From: an uncultured Bacteroides sp. | Lineage (GTDB): Bacteria; Bacteroidota; Bacteroidia; Bacteroidales; Bacteroidaceae | Length of the DNA: 64,000 nt | Direction: 5' to 3' | NCBI GenBank assembly: GCA_900553185.1 | Contig: USCT01000007.1 | Coordinates: 1 to 64,000, forward strand | In this document: positions 17,187 through 25,701 of the stretch, piece by piece | Position numbering within the stretch: the first letter of the stretch is position 1 | How the letters are laid out: every line of letters starts with the position of its first letter | The notes under the pieces: model-generated | The model's database searches: none | The model's input: only the letters and a program-made list of their open reading frames with translations | What the model was told of the DNA's origin: nothing | Translations under genes and position numbers: made by a program

Positions 17187-18500
17187 ATGTCTGAAGAAAC
17201 AACAATGCCTTTCGATTTTCCGAAAGACGCTCCCCACATCATCAAAGTGATCGGTGTAGGAGGTGGTGGTGGCAATGCCGTCAACCACATGTACAGAGAA
17301 GGTATCCACGACGTAACATTCGTGGTCTGCAATACAGATAATCAGGCGCTCGATGAATCGCCTGTCCCTATTAAACTCCAGCTGGGTAGTGAAGGGCTGG
17401 GAGCCGGAAACCGTCCGGAACGAGCCAAGGCTGCTGCCGAAGAAAGCATGGAGGACATCAAGAATATGCTGAACGACGGCTGCAAGATGGCCTTCATTAC
17501 AGCTGGTATGGGTGGTGGTACCGGTACAGGTGCCGCTCCGATCATAGCCAAGACAGCCAAGGAAATGAGTATCCTGACCGTCGGTATCGTCACGATTCCG
17601 TTCCTGTTCGAAGGAAACAAAAAGATAGACCAGGCACTGGACGGCGTGGAAGAAATGAGCAATCACGTAGACGCCCTGCTGGTCATCAACAACGAACGCT
17701 TGCGCGATGTCTATTCCGACTTCAGCGTGATGAAAGCTTTCGGAAAAGCAGATGACACGCTTTCTACTGCCGCCAAGAGTATTGCCGAAATCATTACGCT
17801 GCGTGGTACCATCAACTTGGACTTCAACGACGTAAAAACAGTCCTCAAGGATGGAGGTGTAGCCATTATGAGTACAGGATACGGAGAAGGAGAAGGACGT
17901 GTGACACAGGCCATCAACGATGCCCTGCACTCACCGTTGCTGAACAACAACGATATATTCAATTCGAAAAAAGTCCTGTTTGTCATCACTTACAGTCCGA
18001 ACAGCGAACTGATGATGGGAGAAATGGATGAAATCCATGAATTCATGAGCAAATTCGGAAAGGACGTAGAAACCAAATGGGGTCTTTACATCGACGAGTC
18101 ACTAGAGACAAAAGTGAAGTTTACCATCCTGGCAACCGGATTCGGTATAAAAGACGTACCTGGCATGGACAGCGTATTGAACAAACGCACCCTGGAAGAA
18201 CAAAAACGACTGGAAGAACAGGAGGAAGAGGAACAGCGTAAGGACGAACGCCGAAGTGACTTCTACGGTCCGAACATCCTTAAGAACAGCAACCGGAAAC
18301 GTCGCCACAATGTCTATATCTTTACTCAGGAAGATCTGGATAACGATGACATCATCAGCATGGTAGAGACAACACCTACCTACAAGCGTACCAAGGCCGA
18401 ACTGGAAGCCATCCAGTCAAAAGCCAACGCAGAAGAAAAGATTGTTCAGAAACCAAGCGGAAACGATACCGGTTCAATGACAATTACATTTAACAACTAA
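17187..18500 (+). CDS. ftsZ: Cell division GTPase FtsZ
   Basis: This tubulin-like GTPase forms the division ring. The N-terminal motif is GVGGGGGNAVNHM (residues 23-35), the tubulin signature is G109-G-G-T-G-T-G115, and the T7-type synergy loop is NLDFNDVKTVL (about residues 210-220). The conserved core ends near residue 325. A charged linker with QEEEEQRKDERR follows, then a peptide with DDIISMVETTPTYKR that probably serves as the C-terminal partner-binding motif, then about 35 further residues. It lies 37 bp after ftsA. Confidence 0.97.
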   Translation: MSEETTMPFDFPKDAPHIIKVIGVGGGGGNAVNHMYREGIHDVTFVVCNTDNQALDESPVPIKLQLGSEGLGAGNRPERAKAAAEESMEDIKNMLNDGCKMAFITAGMGGGTGTGAAPIIAKTAKEMSILTVGIVTIPFLFEGNKKIDQALDGVEEMSNHVDALLVINNERLRDVYSDFSVMKAFGKADDTLSTAAKSIAEIITLRGTINLDFNDVKTVLKDGGVAIMSTGYGEGEGRVTQAINDALHSPLLNNNDIFNSKKVLFVITYSPNSELMMGEMDEIHEFMSKFGKDVETKWGLYIDESLETKVKFTILATGFGIKDVPGMDSVLNKRTLEEQKRLEEQEEEEQRKDERRSDFYGPNILKNSNRKRRHNVYIFTQEDLDNDDIISMVETTPTYKRTKAELEAIQSKANAEEKIVQKPSGNDTGSMTITFNN

Positions 18501-18512
18501 AATAAAACAACT

Positions 18513-18962
18513 ATGGATTTATTTGAGCAAATCAGCAATGATATTAAAGAGGCTATGAAAGCCAAAGACAAGGTGAGACTGGAAACCTTACGTAACATCA
18601 AGAAAGTTTTTCTGGAAGCCAAAACAGCTCCGGGAGCCAACGATACACTGACTGACGATGCTGCCTTGAAAATCATGCAAAAACTGGTAAAACAAGGAAA
18701 AGATTCGGCAGCCGTATACGAAGGACAAGGCCGTGCCGACCTGGCAGAAGAAGAAATGGCACAGGTACGCATCATCGAAGCATACCTGCCTAAACAGCTT
18801 TCTGCCGAAGAACTGGAAGCCAAGCTGAAGGAAATCATCAGCCGCGTAGGTGCTACCAGCGGAAAAGATATGGGCAAAGTAATGGGCGTAGCCAGCAAAG
18901 AACTGGCCGGACTGGCAGAAGGACGTGCCATATCAGCCAAAGTAAAAGAATTGTTGGGATAA
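18513..18962 (+). CDS. GatB/YqeY domain-containing protein
   Basis: This 149-residue all-helical protein matches the YqeY family (related to the tail of the GatB amidotransferase subunit). It has a repeated helical pattern and the C-terminal segment DMGKVMGVASKELAG typical of the family. The exact function is unknown; a tRNA-related role is presumed from the domain. It is 12 bp after ftsZ and is the last gene before a strong terminator, so it is co-transcribed with the dcw cluster, as elsewhere in Bacteroides. Confidence 0.93.
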   Translation: MDLFEQISNDIKEAMKAKDKVRLETLRNIKKVFLEAKTAPGANDTLTDDAALKIMQKLVKQGKDSAAVYEGQGRADLAEEEMAQVRIIEAYLPKQLSAEELEAKLKEIISRVGATSGKDMGKVMGVASKELAGLAEGRAISAKVKELLG

Positions 18963-18988
18963 TCCAACTCATTTGATACATACCACAC

Positions 18989-19040
18989 AGCGGCATAAGA
19001 TCCGAATCATTTACAACGGATCTTATGCCGCTTTTTTTAT
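18989..19040 (+). terminator. Strong intrinsic terminator of the dcw cluster
   Basis: A 16-bp perfect stem (18989-19004 with 19017-19032) and a 12-nt loop are followed by a T-rich tail, 27 bp past the GatB/YqeY gene. Confidence 0.9.
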
Positions 19041-19049
19041 GTTCTCCAA

Positions 19050-19096
19050 ACGAACGTTCGTTTCTATTCAGACAAACGTTCATTTACATTCAGACG
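19050..19096 (-). repeat. 47-bp dispersed intergenic element, copy 1
   Basis: On the minus strand this begins CGTCTGAATG and ends AAACGAACGTTCGT. A second element of the same length with identical ends occurs at 43700-43746. In this copy the element is nearly two tandem 22-bp units that both begin GTCTGAAT. The AACGAACGTTCGTT end is a palindrome (19048-19063). Confidence 0.55.
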
Positions 19097-19144
19097 TCCT
19101 CATGTTCCGTCTTAAATACGAAGACGTTTTTACGGATACTTGTC

Positions 19145-19867
19145 TCAGAAAAGTTCCTGAAGGACAGGGAGTGATTTCAAATCCTGAAAGTCAGGCAGAT
19201 GCAACCGATAATATTCATTAATAATATCCAGACAACGGTTTCTCTCCATACGGTTCATCGCAAAAAGATGCATCGTCTCATAATTCATACGCATCAGCTG
19301 ACAAATATGGGCAGATTCCTGCGGACGGACAAACATCCCGTGCAATGGCTGAACGGCAGTAAAACAGGCATTCAACAAATCGAAACAGTCGCCGGCCTCA
19401 TAATTATCCGTATTCGGGTATAACCCCAGGAACCGTGACAAACGCATCAAGAAGACCAGATGAAAATTGGAAAAATGTCCCTCACACATATCCAGCCATT
19501 GGATGGAGTGTATCAGATAGGCAAAAAGCGGAGCATTCTCCCCCTCTTCGCGCAAAGCCCGATACAGAAACTCGGCCAGGAACAACGCTATGGCCGATTT
19601 ATACGGGTCATAGGGCAATGAATGAAAGATATATGCAGCCTTTGCCTCACGAATAGGATGCAGTCCCGACTTCGGACGAATATCCGCTTCAAATTCTACA
19701 ATCGACAAAGGCTGGAACAATACGGACCGTACCGTCGACTTCCGGGAGCGCTGAGCCGGCACAAGAAATGACAGCTTTCCACTCTGCTCCGTATAGATAT
19801 GAACAATATTCGATTTATCGTTGTACTTTACCGTATATAGAACAACGCCCGATAACTTCTGCAACAT
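19145..19867 (-). CDS. recO: DNA repair protein RecO
   Basis: This 240-residue protein has the RecO layout: an N-terminal OB fold (about residues 1-80) and a helical C-terminal domain. In the RecFOR pathway RecO loads RecA on SSB-coated single strands and promotes annealing. The opening MLQKLSGVVLYTVKYNDKS is typical of Bacteroidota RecO. The C-terminal zinc-binding cysteines of some RecO proteins are not evident. It is convergent with the dcw cluster and divergent from tRNA-Glu/rpsT. Confidence 0.92.
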   Translation of the reverse strand: MLQKLSGVVLYTVKYNDKSNIVHIYTEQSGKLSFLVPAQRSRKSTVRSVLFQPLSIVEFEADIRPKSGLHPIREAKAAYIFHSLPYDPYKSAIALFLAEFLYRALREEGENAPLFAYLIHSIQWLDMCEGHFSNFHLVFLMRLSRFLGLYPNTDNYEAGDCFDLLNACFTAVQPLHGMFVRPQESAHICQLMRMNYETMHLFAMNRMERNRCLDIINEYYRLHLPDFQDLKSLPVLQELF

Positions 19868-19905
19868 GGCATTTTACATTTTGATTCTACAGCTTTTCCG
19901 CTTGA

Positions 19906-19913
19906 CAAAGATA
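19906..19913 (-). promoter_or_regulatory. Promoter -7 box of recO
   Basis: TATCTTTG on the minus strand matches TAnnTTTG, 39 bp upstream of the recO start. Confidence 0.5.
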
Positions 19914-19962
19914 ATCCATTACAGAAAGATTTAACAGAAAAAGAAAAAAAAGTTGGTTTTAT

Positions 19963-19993
19963 TTTGGTAGTATCAAAAATCTTCCTACCTTTG
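19963..19993 (+). promoter_or_regulatory. Consensus promoter of tRNA-Glu and rpsT
   Basis: TTTG (19963-19966), 19 bp, then TACCTTTG (19986-19993) is an exact match to the Bacteroides primary-sigma consensus, 65 bp before the tRNA. This is one of the few promoters here with both boxes, as expected for a strong stable-RNA and ribosomal-protein promoter. Confidence 0.85.
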
Positions 19994-20058
19994 CAACCGC
20001 AAACGAGAGATACACTCCTCGCAAGGCAAGTCCAGAAGTTCTTTCTGGCTACAAGGAT

Positions 20059-20130
20059 GGCCCGTTCGTCTATCGGTTAGGACGCAAGATTTTCATTCTT
20101 GAAAGGGGGGTTCGATTCCCCCACGGGCTA
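20059..20130 (+). tRNA. tRNA-Glu (anticodon TTC)
   Basis: This is a 72-nt cloverleaf. The acceptor stem GGCCCGT pairs with ACGGGCT (one G-U at the end). The anticodon stem CAAGA/TCTTG encloses the loop TTTTCAT, giving anticodon TTC. The T arm is GGGGG-TTCGATT-CCCCC. CCA is not encoded. It shares its upstream promoter with rpsT, which starts 42 bp later. Confidence 0.95.
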
Positions 20131-20172
20131 CATAATAAACAAAAATCACGAACATATTAAAGATTAGTCGAG

Positions 20173-20424
20173 ATGGCAAATCACAAATCATCTATCAAGA
20201 GAATCAGACAAGAAGAGAAGAGAAGACTTCACAACAGATATTATGCTAAAACCATGCGTAACGCAGTGAAGAAACTTCGTGCAACAACTGACAAGGCAGA
20301 AGCAGTTGCTTTGTATCCTAACGTACAGAAAATTCTGGATAAGCTGGCTAAAAACCACATCATCCATAAGAACAAAGCTGCAAACTTGAAGTCAAAACTG
20401 GCTGCACACATCAGCAGACTGTAA
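20173..20424 (+). CDS. rpsT: 30S ribosomal protein S20
   Basis: This 83-residue, lysine- and arginine-rich three-helix protein binds 16S rRNA in the body of the small subunit. The opening MANHKSSIKRIRQEEKRR and the later HKNKAANLKSKLA are diagnostic of bS20. It is transcribed from the tRNA-Glu promoter and ends at a terminator 27 bp downstream. Confidence 0.97.
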   Translation: MANHKSSIKRIRQEEKRRLHNRYYAKTMRNAVKKLRATTDKAEAVALYPNVQKILDKLAKNHIIHKNKAANLKSKLAAHISRL

Positions 20425-20451
20425 GTAATTGCTTAAACTTCTAAAGATATT

Positions 20452-20476
20452 AAGGCTGGATTTTTCCAGCCTTTTG
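20452..20476 (+). terminator. Terminator after rpsT
   Basis: A perfect 9-bp stem AAGGCTGGA/TCCAGCCTT with a 4-nt T loop is followed by TTG and more Ts. Confidence 0.8.
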
Positions 20477-20546
20477 TCGTTTATATACCCCCCTACTTTT
20501 CAGCTTTTTTAGCCACCAAATATTCGTCACATTCATTGTTTTTTAG

Positions 20547-20554
20547 TATCTTTG
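20547..20554 (+). promoter_or_regulatory. Promoter -7 box of gyrB
   Basis: TATCTTTG matches TAnnTTTG, 27 bp upstream of the gyrB ATG. No TTTG box at the standard spacing. Confidence 0.55.
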
Positions 20555-20581
20555 AACATTCAAAAATTCGAAAAGACTAAC

Positions 20582-22546
20582 ATGAGTGAAGAACTGACAC
20601 CAAACAGCGGAAACAGCTATTCGGCCAGCAGTATCCAGGTTCTGGAAGGGCTGGAAGCTGTTCGTAAACGTCCCGCTATGTACATCGGCGATATCAGTGA
20701 AAAGGGTCTGCACCATCTGGTTTATGAGGTTGTAGACAACTCAATAGATGAGGCCCTCGCCGGTTTTTGTACCCATATAGAAGTAACAATCAACGAAGAC
20801 AACTCGATTACCGTACAGGATAACGGCCGTGGTATTCCGGTCGATTTCCATGAGAAGGAGAAAAAATCGGCACTGGAGGTCGTTATGACCGTACTGCATG
20901 CCGGAGGTAAATTCGACAAAGGTTCCTACAAGGTTTCAGGTGGTCTGCACGGAGTAGGCGTTTCATGCGTGAATGCCCTGTCTACCCACATGACTACCAA
21001 CGTATTCCGCAACGGAAAGATTTATCAGCAGGAATATGCCTGCGGAAAGCCCCTTTATCCAGTCAAAGAAGTCGGTACGACCGATCTTACCGGTACTCGC
21101 CAGACATTCTGGCCCGATGCCAGTATCTTCACCGTAACCGAATACAAATACAGCATTCTTCAGGCACGTATGCGCGAACTGGCTTACCTGAACAAAGGTA
21201 TCACCATCACCTTGACCGACAAACGTGTAAAGGAGGAAGACGGAAGTTACAAACAGGAAAAATTCCATTCCGAAGAAGGAGTAAAAGAATTTGTACGCTT
21301 CCTCAACTCCAACAATACGCCGCTCATCGATGACGTTATTTATCTGAATACGGAAAAGCAGGGAGTTCCCATCGAGTGTGCCATCATGTATAATACCGGA
21401 TTCCGTGAGAATCTGCATTCATACGTCAATAACATCAATACCATCGAGGGCGGTACACACGAAACAGGTTTCCGTATGGCACTCACCCGTGTATTGAAAA
21501 AATATGCCGAAGACAGCAAGGCCCTCGAAAAAGCCAAAGTTGAAATTTCCGGAGAAGACTTCCGCGAAGGACTGATAGCCGTAATCTCAGTAAAAGTGGC
21601 CGAGCCTCAGTTCGAAGGACAGACCAAGACCAAACTGGGCAACAACGAGGTGAGCGGTGCCGTCAATCAGGCCGTGGGCGAAGCCTTGACCAACTACCTG
21701 GAAGAGCATCCGAAAGAAGCCAAGATGATTGTAGATAAAGTCATTCTGGCTGCAACCGCCCGTGTGGCAGCCCGCAAGGCACGTGAATCCGTACAGCGAA
21801 AAAGCCCGATGGGCGGAGGAGGTCTGCCGGGTAAACTGGCCGACTGTTCGAGTCGTGTACCGGAAGAATGCGAACTGTTCCTGGTGGAGGGTGATTCAGC
21901 CGGCGGTTCCGCCAAGCAGGGACGCAGCCGACAGTTCCAGGCCATTCTCCCGCTGCGAGGTAAAATTCTGAACGTGGAAAAAGCCATGTGGCACAAGGCA
22001 TTCGAAAGCGATGAAGTAAACAACATCATCCAGGCCCTGGGCGTACGATTCGGAGTAGACGGTGAAGAAGACAGCAAAAAAGCCAACATAGAAAAACTGC
22101 GTTACCACAAGGTCATCATCATGACCGATGCCGATGTCGACGGTTCTCACATCGACACCCTCATCATGACACTTTTCTATCGGTATATGCCTGAAGTCAT
22201 CCAAGGAGGTCATCTGTACATTGCCAACCCGCCGTTGTACAAATGTACCAAAGGAAAAATCAGCGAATATTGCTATACCGATGAAGAACGTCAGAATTTC
22301 ATGCAACGATATGGTGACGGTACGGAAACCGGAATTCATACCCAGCGCTACAAAGGTTTGGGTGAAATGAATCCGGAACAGCTGTGGGAAACAACCATGA
22401 ATCCGGAAACCCGTATCCTGAAACAGGTAAATATTGAAAACGCCGCAGAAGCCGACTACATCTTCTCCATGCTGATGGGAGACGATGTGGCACCCCGCCG
22501 CGAGTTTATTGAAAAACATGCTACTTATGCTAACATTGATGCATAA
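20582..22546 (+). CDS. gyrB: DNA gyrase subunit B
   Basis: This 654-residue ATPase subunit of gyrase introduces negative supercoils with GyrA. The GHKL ATPase motifs are EVVDNSIDEALAG, DNGRGIPVD and GGLHGVGVSCVNALS. The TOPRIM domain has EGDSAGGSAKQGR and DADVDGSHI, and the C-terminus carries QRYKGLGEMNPEQLWETTM. The frame extends upstream to a TTG at 20552, but that codon is part of the -7 promoter box, so the ATG at 20582 is used. GyrB rather than ParE is inferred from overall motif similarity. It is monocistronic, with its own terminator. Confidence 0.96.
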   Translation: MSEELTPNSGNSYSASSIQVLEGLEAVRKRPAMYIGDISEKGLHHLVYEVVDNSIDEALAGFCTHIEVTINEDNSITVQDNGRGIPVDFHEKEKKSALEVVMTVLHAGGKFDKGSYKVSGGLHGVGVSCVNALSTHMTTNVFRNGKIYQQEYACGKPLYPVKEVGTTDLTGTRQTFWPDASIFTVTEYKYSILQARMRELAYLNKGITITLTDKRVKEEDGSYKQEKFHSEEGVKEFVRFLNSNNTPLIDDVIYLNTEKQGVPIECAIMYNTGFRENLHSYVNNINTIEGGTHETGFRMALTRVLKKYAEDSKALEKAKVEISGEDFREGLIAVISVKVAEPQFEGQTKTKLGNNEVSGAVNQAVGEALTNYLEEHPKEAKMIVDKVILAATARVAARKARESVQRKSPMGGGGLPGKLADCSSRVPEECELFLVEGDSAGGSAKQGRSRQFQAILPLRGKILNVEKAMWHKAFESDEVNNIIQALGVRFGVDGEEDSKKANIEKLRYHKVIIMTDADVDGSHIDTLIMTLFYRYMPEVIQGGHLYIANPPLYKCTKGKISEYCYTDEERQNFMQRYGDGTETGIHTQRYKGLGEMNPEQLWETTMNPETRILKQVNIENAAEADYIFSMLMGDDVAPRREFIEKHATYANIDA

Positions 22547-22611
22547 GCCTGTATTTTTATAATTTAATCATTAATCAAAAAGGCCTCTTCGCATCTTACA
22601 AAACAAGAGGG

Positions 22612-22650
22612 AAACTCCGGAGTCCGTAAGGATTTCCGGAGTTTTTTATT
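22612..22650 (+). terminator. Terminator after gyrB
   Basis: The inverted repeat AACTCCGGA/TCCGGAGTT (22613-22621 with 22635-22643) is followed by a TTTT-rich tail. Confidence 0.8.
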
Positions 22651-22771
22651 TAACTCTTATATTTATATTTTCATTTCACGAAATACGTCCCAGAGGGTCT
22701 GTAGAGGCCATTTTAGTAGTTTATAACTTATATTTTCACCGCAGGAAAAAGCAACTTATGCTTTATTTCAT

Positions 22772-22779
22772 TACATTTG
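22772..22779 (+). promoter_or_regulatory. Promoter -7 box of malQ
   Basis: TACATTTG matches TAnnTTTG, 36 bp before the chosen ATG. No -33 TTTG at 19-21 bp. Confidence 0.5.
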
Positions 22780-22815
22780 GAAAAAGAACAAATCCAAACT
22801 AATACCTCGAAAAAT

Positions 22816-25494
22816 ATGAAACTGACATTTCGTATCCAATATCGTACGGTATGGGGAGAAGACATCCGCGTCATCTTAAACAACGGCACGGAAACCATCG
22901 TTACACTCTCTACCCGCGACGGTAATGAATGGATAGGCACAGCCAATTATGAAGTACCTGCCTCATGTGTACAGGTCACTTACCGCTATGGAGTTTTTCG
23001 TAACGACACCTGCGTACGCAAAGAATTCGGAGCCATTCCGCATACATTCGATGTCGGAAACGCCCAGCAAACCCATTACATTCTGAACGACTGCTGGCGC
23101 GACCTGCCCGCAAACAATCACATGTACAGCTCCGCGTTCAACGAGCCGCATCCCTGCCCGACTCCCCACCAGCTGAACGACCATGTAGGCAGCTGCATCA
23201 CATTCCGTGCGCTTTGTCCGGGACTTTACAACAAACATCAGGAGCTGGGTATCATAGGAAGCTGCAACGCTTTGGGAAACTGGGAATACTGCCGTCCGCT
23301 GCGCATGCAGGAGGTACAACCCAACGTATGGCACATCACCCTGGATGCTTCATCCCTGACTTTCCCGTTCGAATATAAATTTGTAGCCATCAATGCCAAG
23401 ACAGGTGCCGTAGAAGAATGGGAAAATCATCCGAACCGTACCTTCCACATCCAGCCGCTGATGCGGGGCGAAACATATCTGCCCATGGAAAGCGAGATAT
23501 TCTTCAACCTGCCAGCCACAAAAATAGCAGGAACGGCTATTCCGGTATTCTCATTGCGTTCGGAAGGAAGCTATGGCGTAGGAGATTTCGGCGACCTGCT
23601 GACCTTCATCGAATGGGCCGCCCAGACCCACCAGAAAGCAGTTCAGATTCTGCCCATCAACGACACAACCATGACAGGCACGTGGACTGACTCATATCCA
23701 TACAGCAGCATTTCCATTTACGCCTTCCACCCGATGTATACCGATCTCCGGCAGCTCCCGGCTCTGAAAGATCCGAAAGCAGCCGAACAGTTCGAGAAAG
23801 AACGGTTACGCCTGAACGCACTGGCCCAGGTAGACTATGAAGAAGTGAACCGAAACAAACACAACTATCTGAAAGCCATCTTCAATCAGGAAAAAGAAAC
23901 GATACTGGCTTCGGAAGATTTCCAGAAATTCTTTACCGACAACAAAGACTGGCTGCTTCCTTACGCAGCATTCTGTTTCCTGCGTGAGAAATATGGCACT
24001 CCCGATTTCAGTACCTGGCCTGCTTTTTCAGTCTATCAGGCAGAAGAAGTGGAAGCACTCTGCGCACCGGAAGAAGAGAACTATGATGAAATAGCATTCC
24101 ACTACTTCGTACAGTACGAACTGCACGTACAATTGCTGAAAGCCTGCAACTACGGACGCAGCAAAGGAGTGATTGTAAAAGGTGACATTCCTATCGGTAT
24201 CAGCCGCACCAGTGTAGAAGCATGGACAGAACCTTATTACTTCAACATGAACGGTCAGGCCGGCGCACCACCCGATGCTTTTTCTACCAAAGGACAGAAC
24301 TGGGGATTGCCTACCTATAACTGGGACGTAATGGAACAGGACGGTTACCAATGGTGGCGTCGCCGTTTCTCGAAGATGGCCGAATATTTCACAGCTTACC
24401 GCATCGATCACATTCTGGGATTCTTCCGCATCTGGGAAATCCCGATTCATTCGGTACACGGACTGCTGGGCCAGTTCTCACCGGCCATTCCGATGACCCC
24501 GGAAGAAATTCGCAGCTTCGGATTGGATTTCAACAAAGAATTCATGACGAAACCGTTTATCAACGAATACATGCTGAACACCATGTTCGGTGAAAAGGCC
24601 GATTACGTAAAGAAAGATTTCGTTATCCATCTGCACGACGACATTTATGGCATGCGCCCGGAGTTTGATACCCAGCGCAAGGTAGAAGCCTTCTTTGCCG
24701 ACAAGAAAGACGAAGAAAGCCTCAACCTGAAAGAAAGACTCTATGCATTAATCAGCAATGTACTTTTTGTGCCCGACCGCAAGAATCCGGAAACCTATCA
24801 TCCGCGTATCGCTGTACAGAACGATTTCATTTACAACCGATTGAACTGGTACGAAAAAGAAGCCTTCAACCGCCTCTACAACCATTATTATTACCAGCGT
24901 CACAATGAATTCTGGTACAATGAAGCCATGAAGAAGCTTCCTACCCTCACCCAGTCTACTCCGATGCTGGTATGTGGCGAGGACCTGGGCATGGTTCCAG
25001 ACTGTGTCCCTTGGGTCATGGATCAGCTCCAGATTCTGTCACTGGAAATCCAGCGCATGCCCAAAGATCCCAAATGCGAATTCGGACATGTATACGCCTA
25101 TCCGTTCCGCTCGGTATGTACCATCGGTACCCACGATATGTCTACCTTCCGCGGATGGTGGGAAGAAGACGCCACAGTCACCGAACATTTCTATCATCAT
25201 GAATTAGGACATTGGGGAGATGTACCTAAACAGGCTCCGGGATGGCTCTGCAAGGATGTGATCGAGCGTCACCTGGCTTCTCCTTCCATGCTGTGCATAC
25301 TTACCTGGCAAGACTGGACCTCGATGGACGAAACCCTGCGCAATCCGGATGTAGAAAGTGAACGGATCAATGTACCGGCCAACCCACGGCACTATTGGCG
25401 CTGGCGCATGCATTTTACCCTGGAAAGACTGATGAAACAAACCGAATTCAACGAAGAAATCATCCGGATGATTGATGCCAGCGGACGCAACTGA
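22816..25494 (+). CDS. malQ: 4-alpha-glucanotransferase (GH77) with two N-terminal starch-binding domains
   Basis: This 892-residue disproportionating enzyme moves alpha-1,4-glucan segments between acceptors in the cytoplasm. Two CBM20-like domains (about residues 1-95 and 115-230) precede a GH77 domain (about residue 245 to the end), the layout of plant DPE2 rather than E. coli MalQ. Catalytic residues are visible: nucleophile D531 in YRIDHILGF, acid/base E722 in GEDLG and the third carboxylate D774 in GTHDMS. No signal peptide is present, so it is cytoplasmic. The frame opens at a TTG at 22777 inside the -7 box; the ATG at 22816 is preferred. It lies next to the sus locus and probably processes imported maltooligosaccharides. 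Confidence 0.93.
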   Translation: MKLTFRIQYRTVWGEDIRVILNNGTETIVTLSTRDGNEWIGTANYEVPASCVQVTYRYGVFRNDTCVRKEFGAIPHTFDVGNAQQTHYILNDCWRDLPANNHMYSSAFNEPHPCPTPHQLNDHVGSCITFRALCPGLYNKHQELGIIGSCNALGNWEYCRPLRMQEVQPNVWHITLDASSLTFPFEYKFVAINAKTGAVEEWENHPNRTFHIQPLMRGETYLPMESEIFFNLPATKIAGTAIPVFSLRSEGSYGVGDFGDLLTFIEWAAQTHQKAVQILPINDTTMTGTWTDSYPYSSISIYAFHPMYTDLRQLPALKDPKAAEQFEKERLRLNALAQVDYEEVNRNKHNYLKAIFNQEKETILASEDFQKFFTDNKDWLLPYAAFCFLREKYGTPDFSTWPAFSVYQAEEVEALCAPEEENYDEIAFHYFVQYELHVQLLKACNYGRSKGVIVKGDIPIGISRTSVEAWTEPYYFNMNGQAGAPPDAFSTKGQNWGLPTYNWDVMEQDGYQWWRRRFSKMAEYFTAYRIDHILGFFRIWEIPIHSVHGLLGQFSPAIPMTPEEIRSFGLDFNKEFMTKPFINEYMLNTMFGEKADYVKKDFVIHLHDDIYGMRPEFDTQRKVEAFFADKKDEESLNLKERLYALISNVLFVPDRKNPETYHPRIAVQNDFIYNRLNWYEKEAFNRLYNHYYYQRHNEFWYNEAMKKLPTLTQSTPMLVCGEDLGMVPDCVPWVMDQLQILSLEIQRMPKDPKCEFGHVYAYPFRSVCTIGTHDMSTFRGWWEEDATVTEHFYHHELGHWGDVPKQAPGWLCKDVIERHLASPSMLCILTWQDWTSMDETLRNPDVESERINVPANPRHYWRWRMHFTLERLMKQTEFNEEIIRMIDASGRN

Positions 25495-25557
25495 TACGTT
25501 GGTACACGCTTCTGAAAACATACCCAGCTATTTCAGATAACTGAAATATGTGCTGCA

Positions 25558-25610
25558 AAAATCCCCTTCTTCCCCCTTCTCCCATCAGAGAACAGGAAGA
25601 AGGGGATTTT
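25558..25610 (+). terminator. Terminator after malQ
   Basis: A 16-bp perfect stem (25558-25573 with 25595-25610), A-rich on the 5' side and T-rich on the 3' side, could work in both directions. Confidence 0.75.
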
Positions 25611-25635
25611 CATACATGCCTCCCTTACATATAAA

Positions 25636-25675
25636 CACGGCTGCTCTGACTCACCGGAGAGTCAGAACAGCCGTG
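25636..25675 (-). terminator. Terminator after the MFS transporter gene
   Basis: A 17-bp stem with one mismatch (25636-25652 with 25659-25675) lies 26 bp past the MFS stop on the minus strand. Confidence 0.7.
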
Positions 25676-25701
25676 CCTGATTCAATGATGATATGACCGC
25701 T

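Noticed and set aside
16442..17332. 296-codon phenylalanine-rich frame antisense to ftsA
   Set aside because: The Phe runs are the reverse complement of Glu/Lys codons in the FtsA coiled coil.
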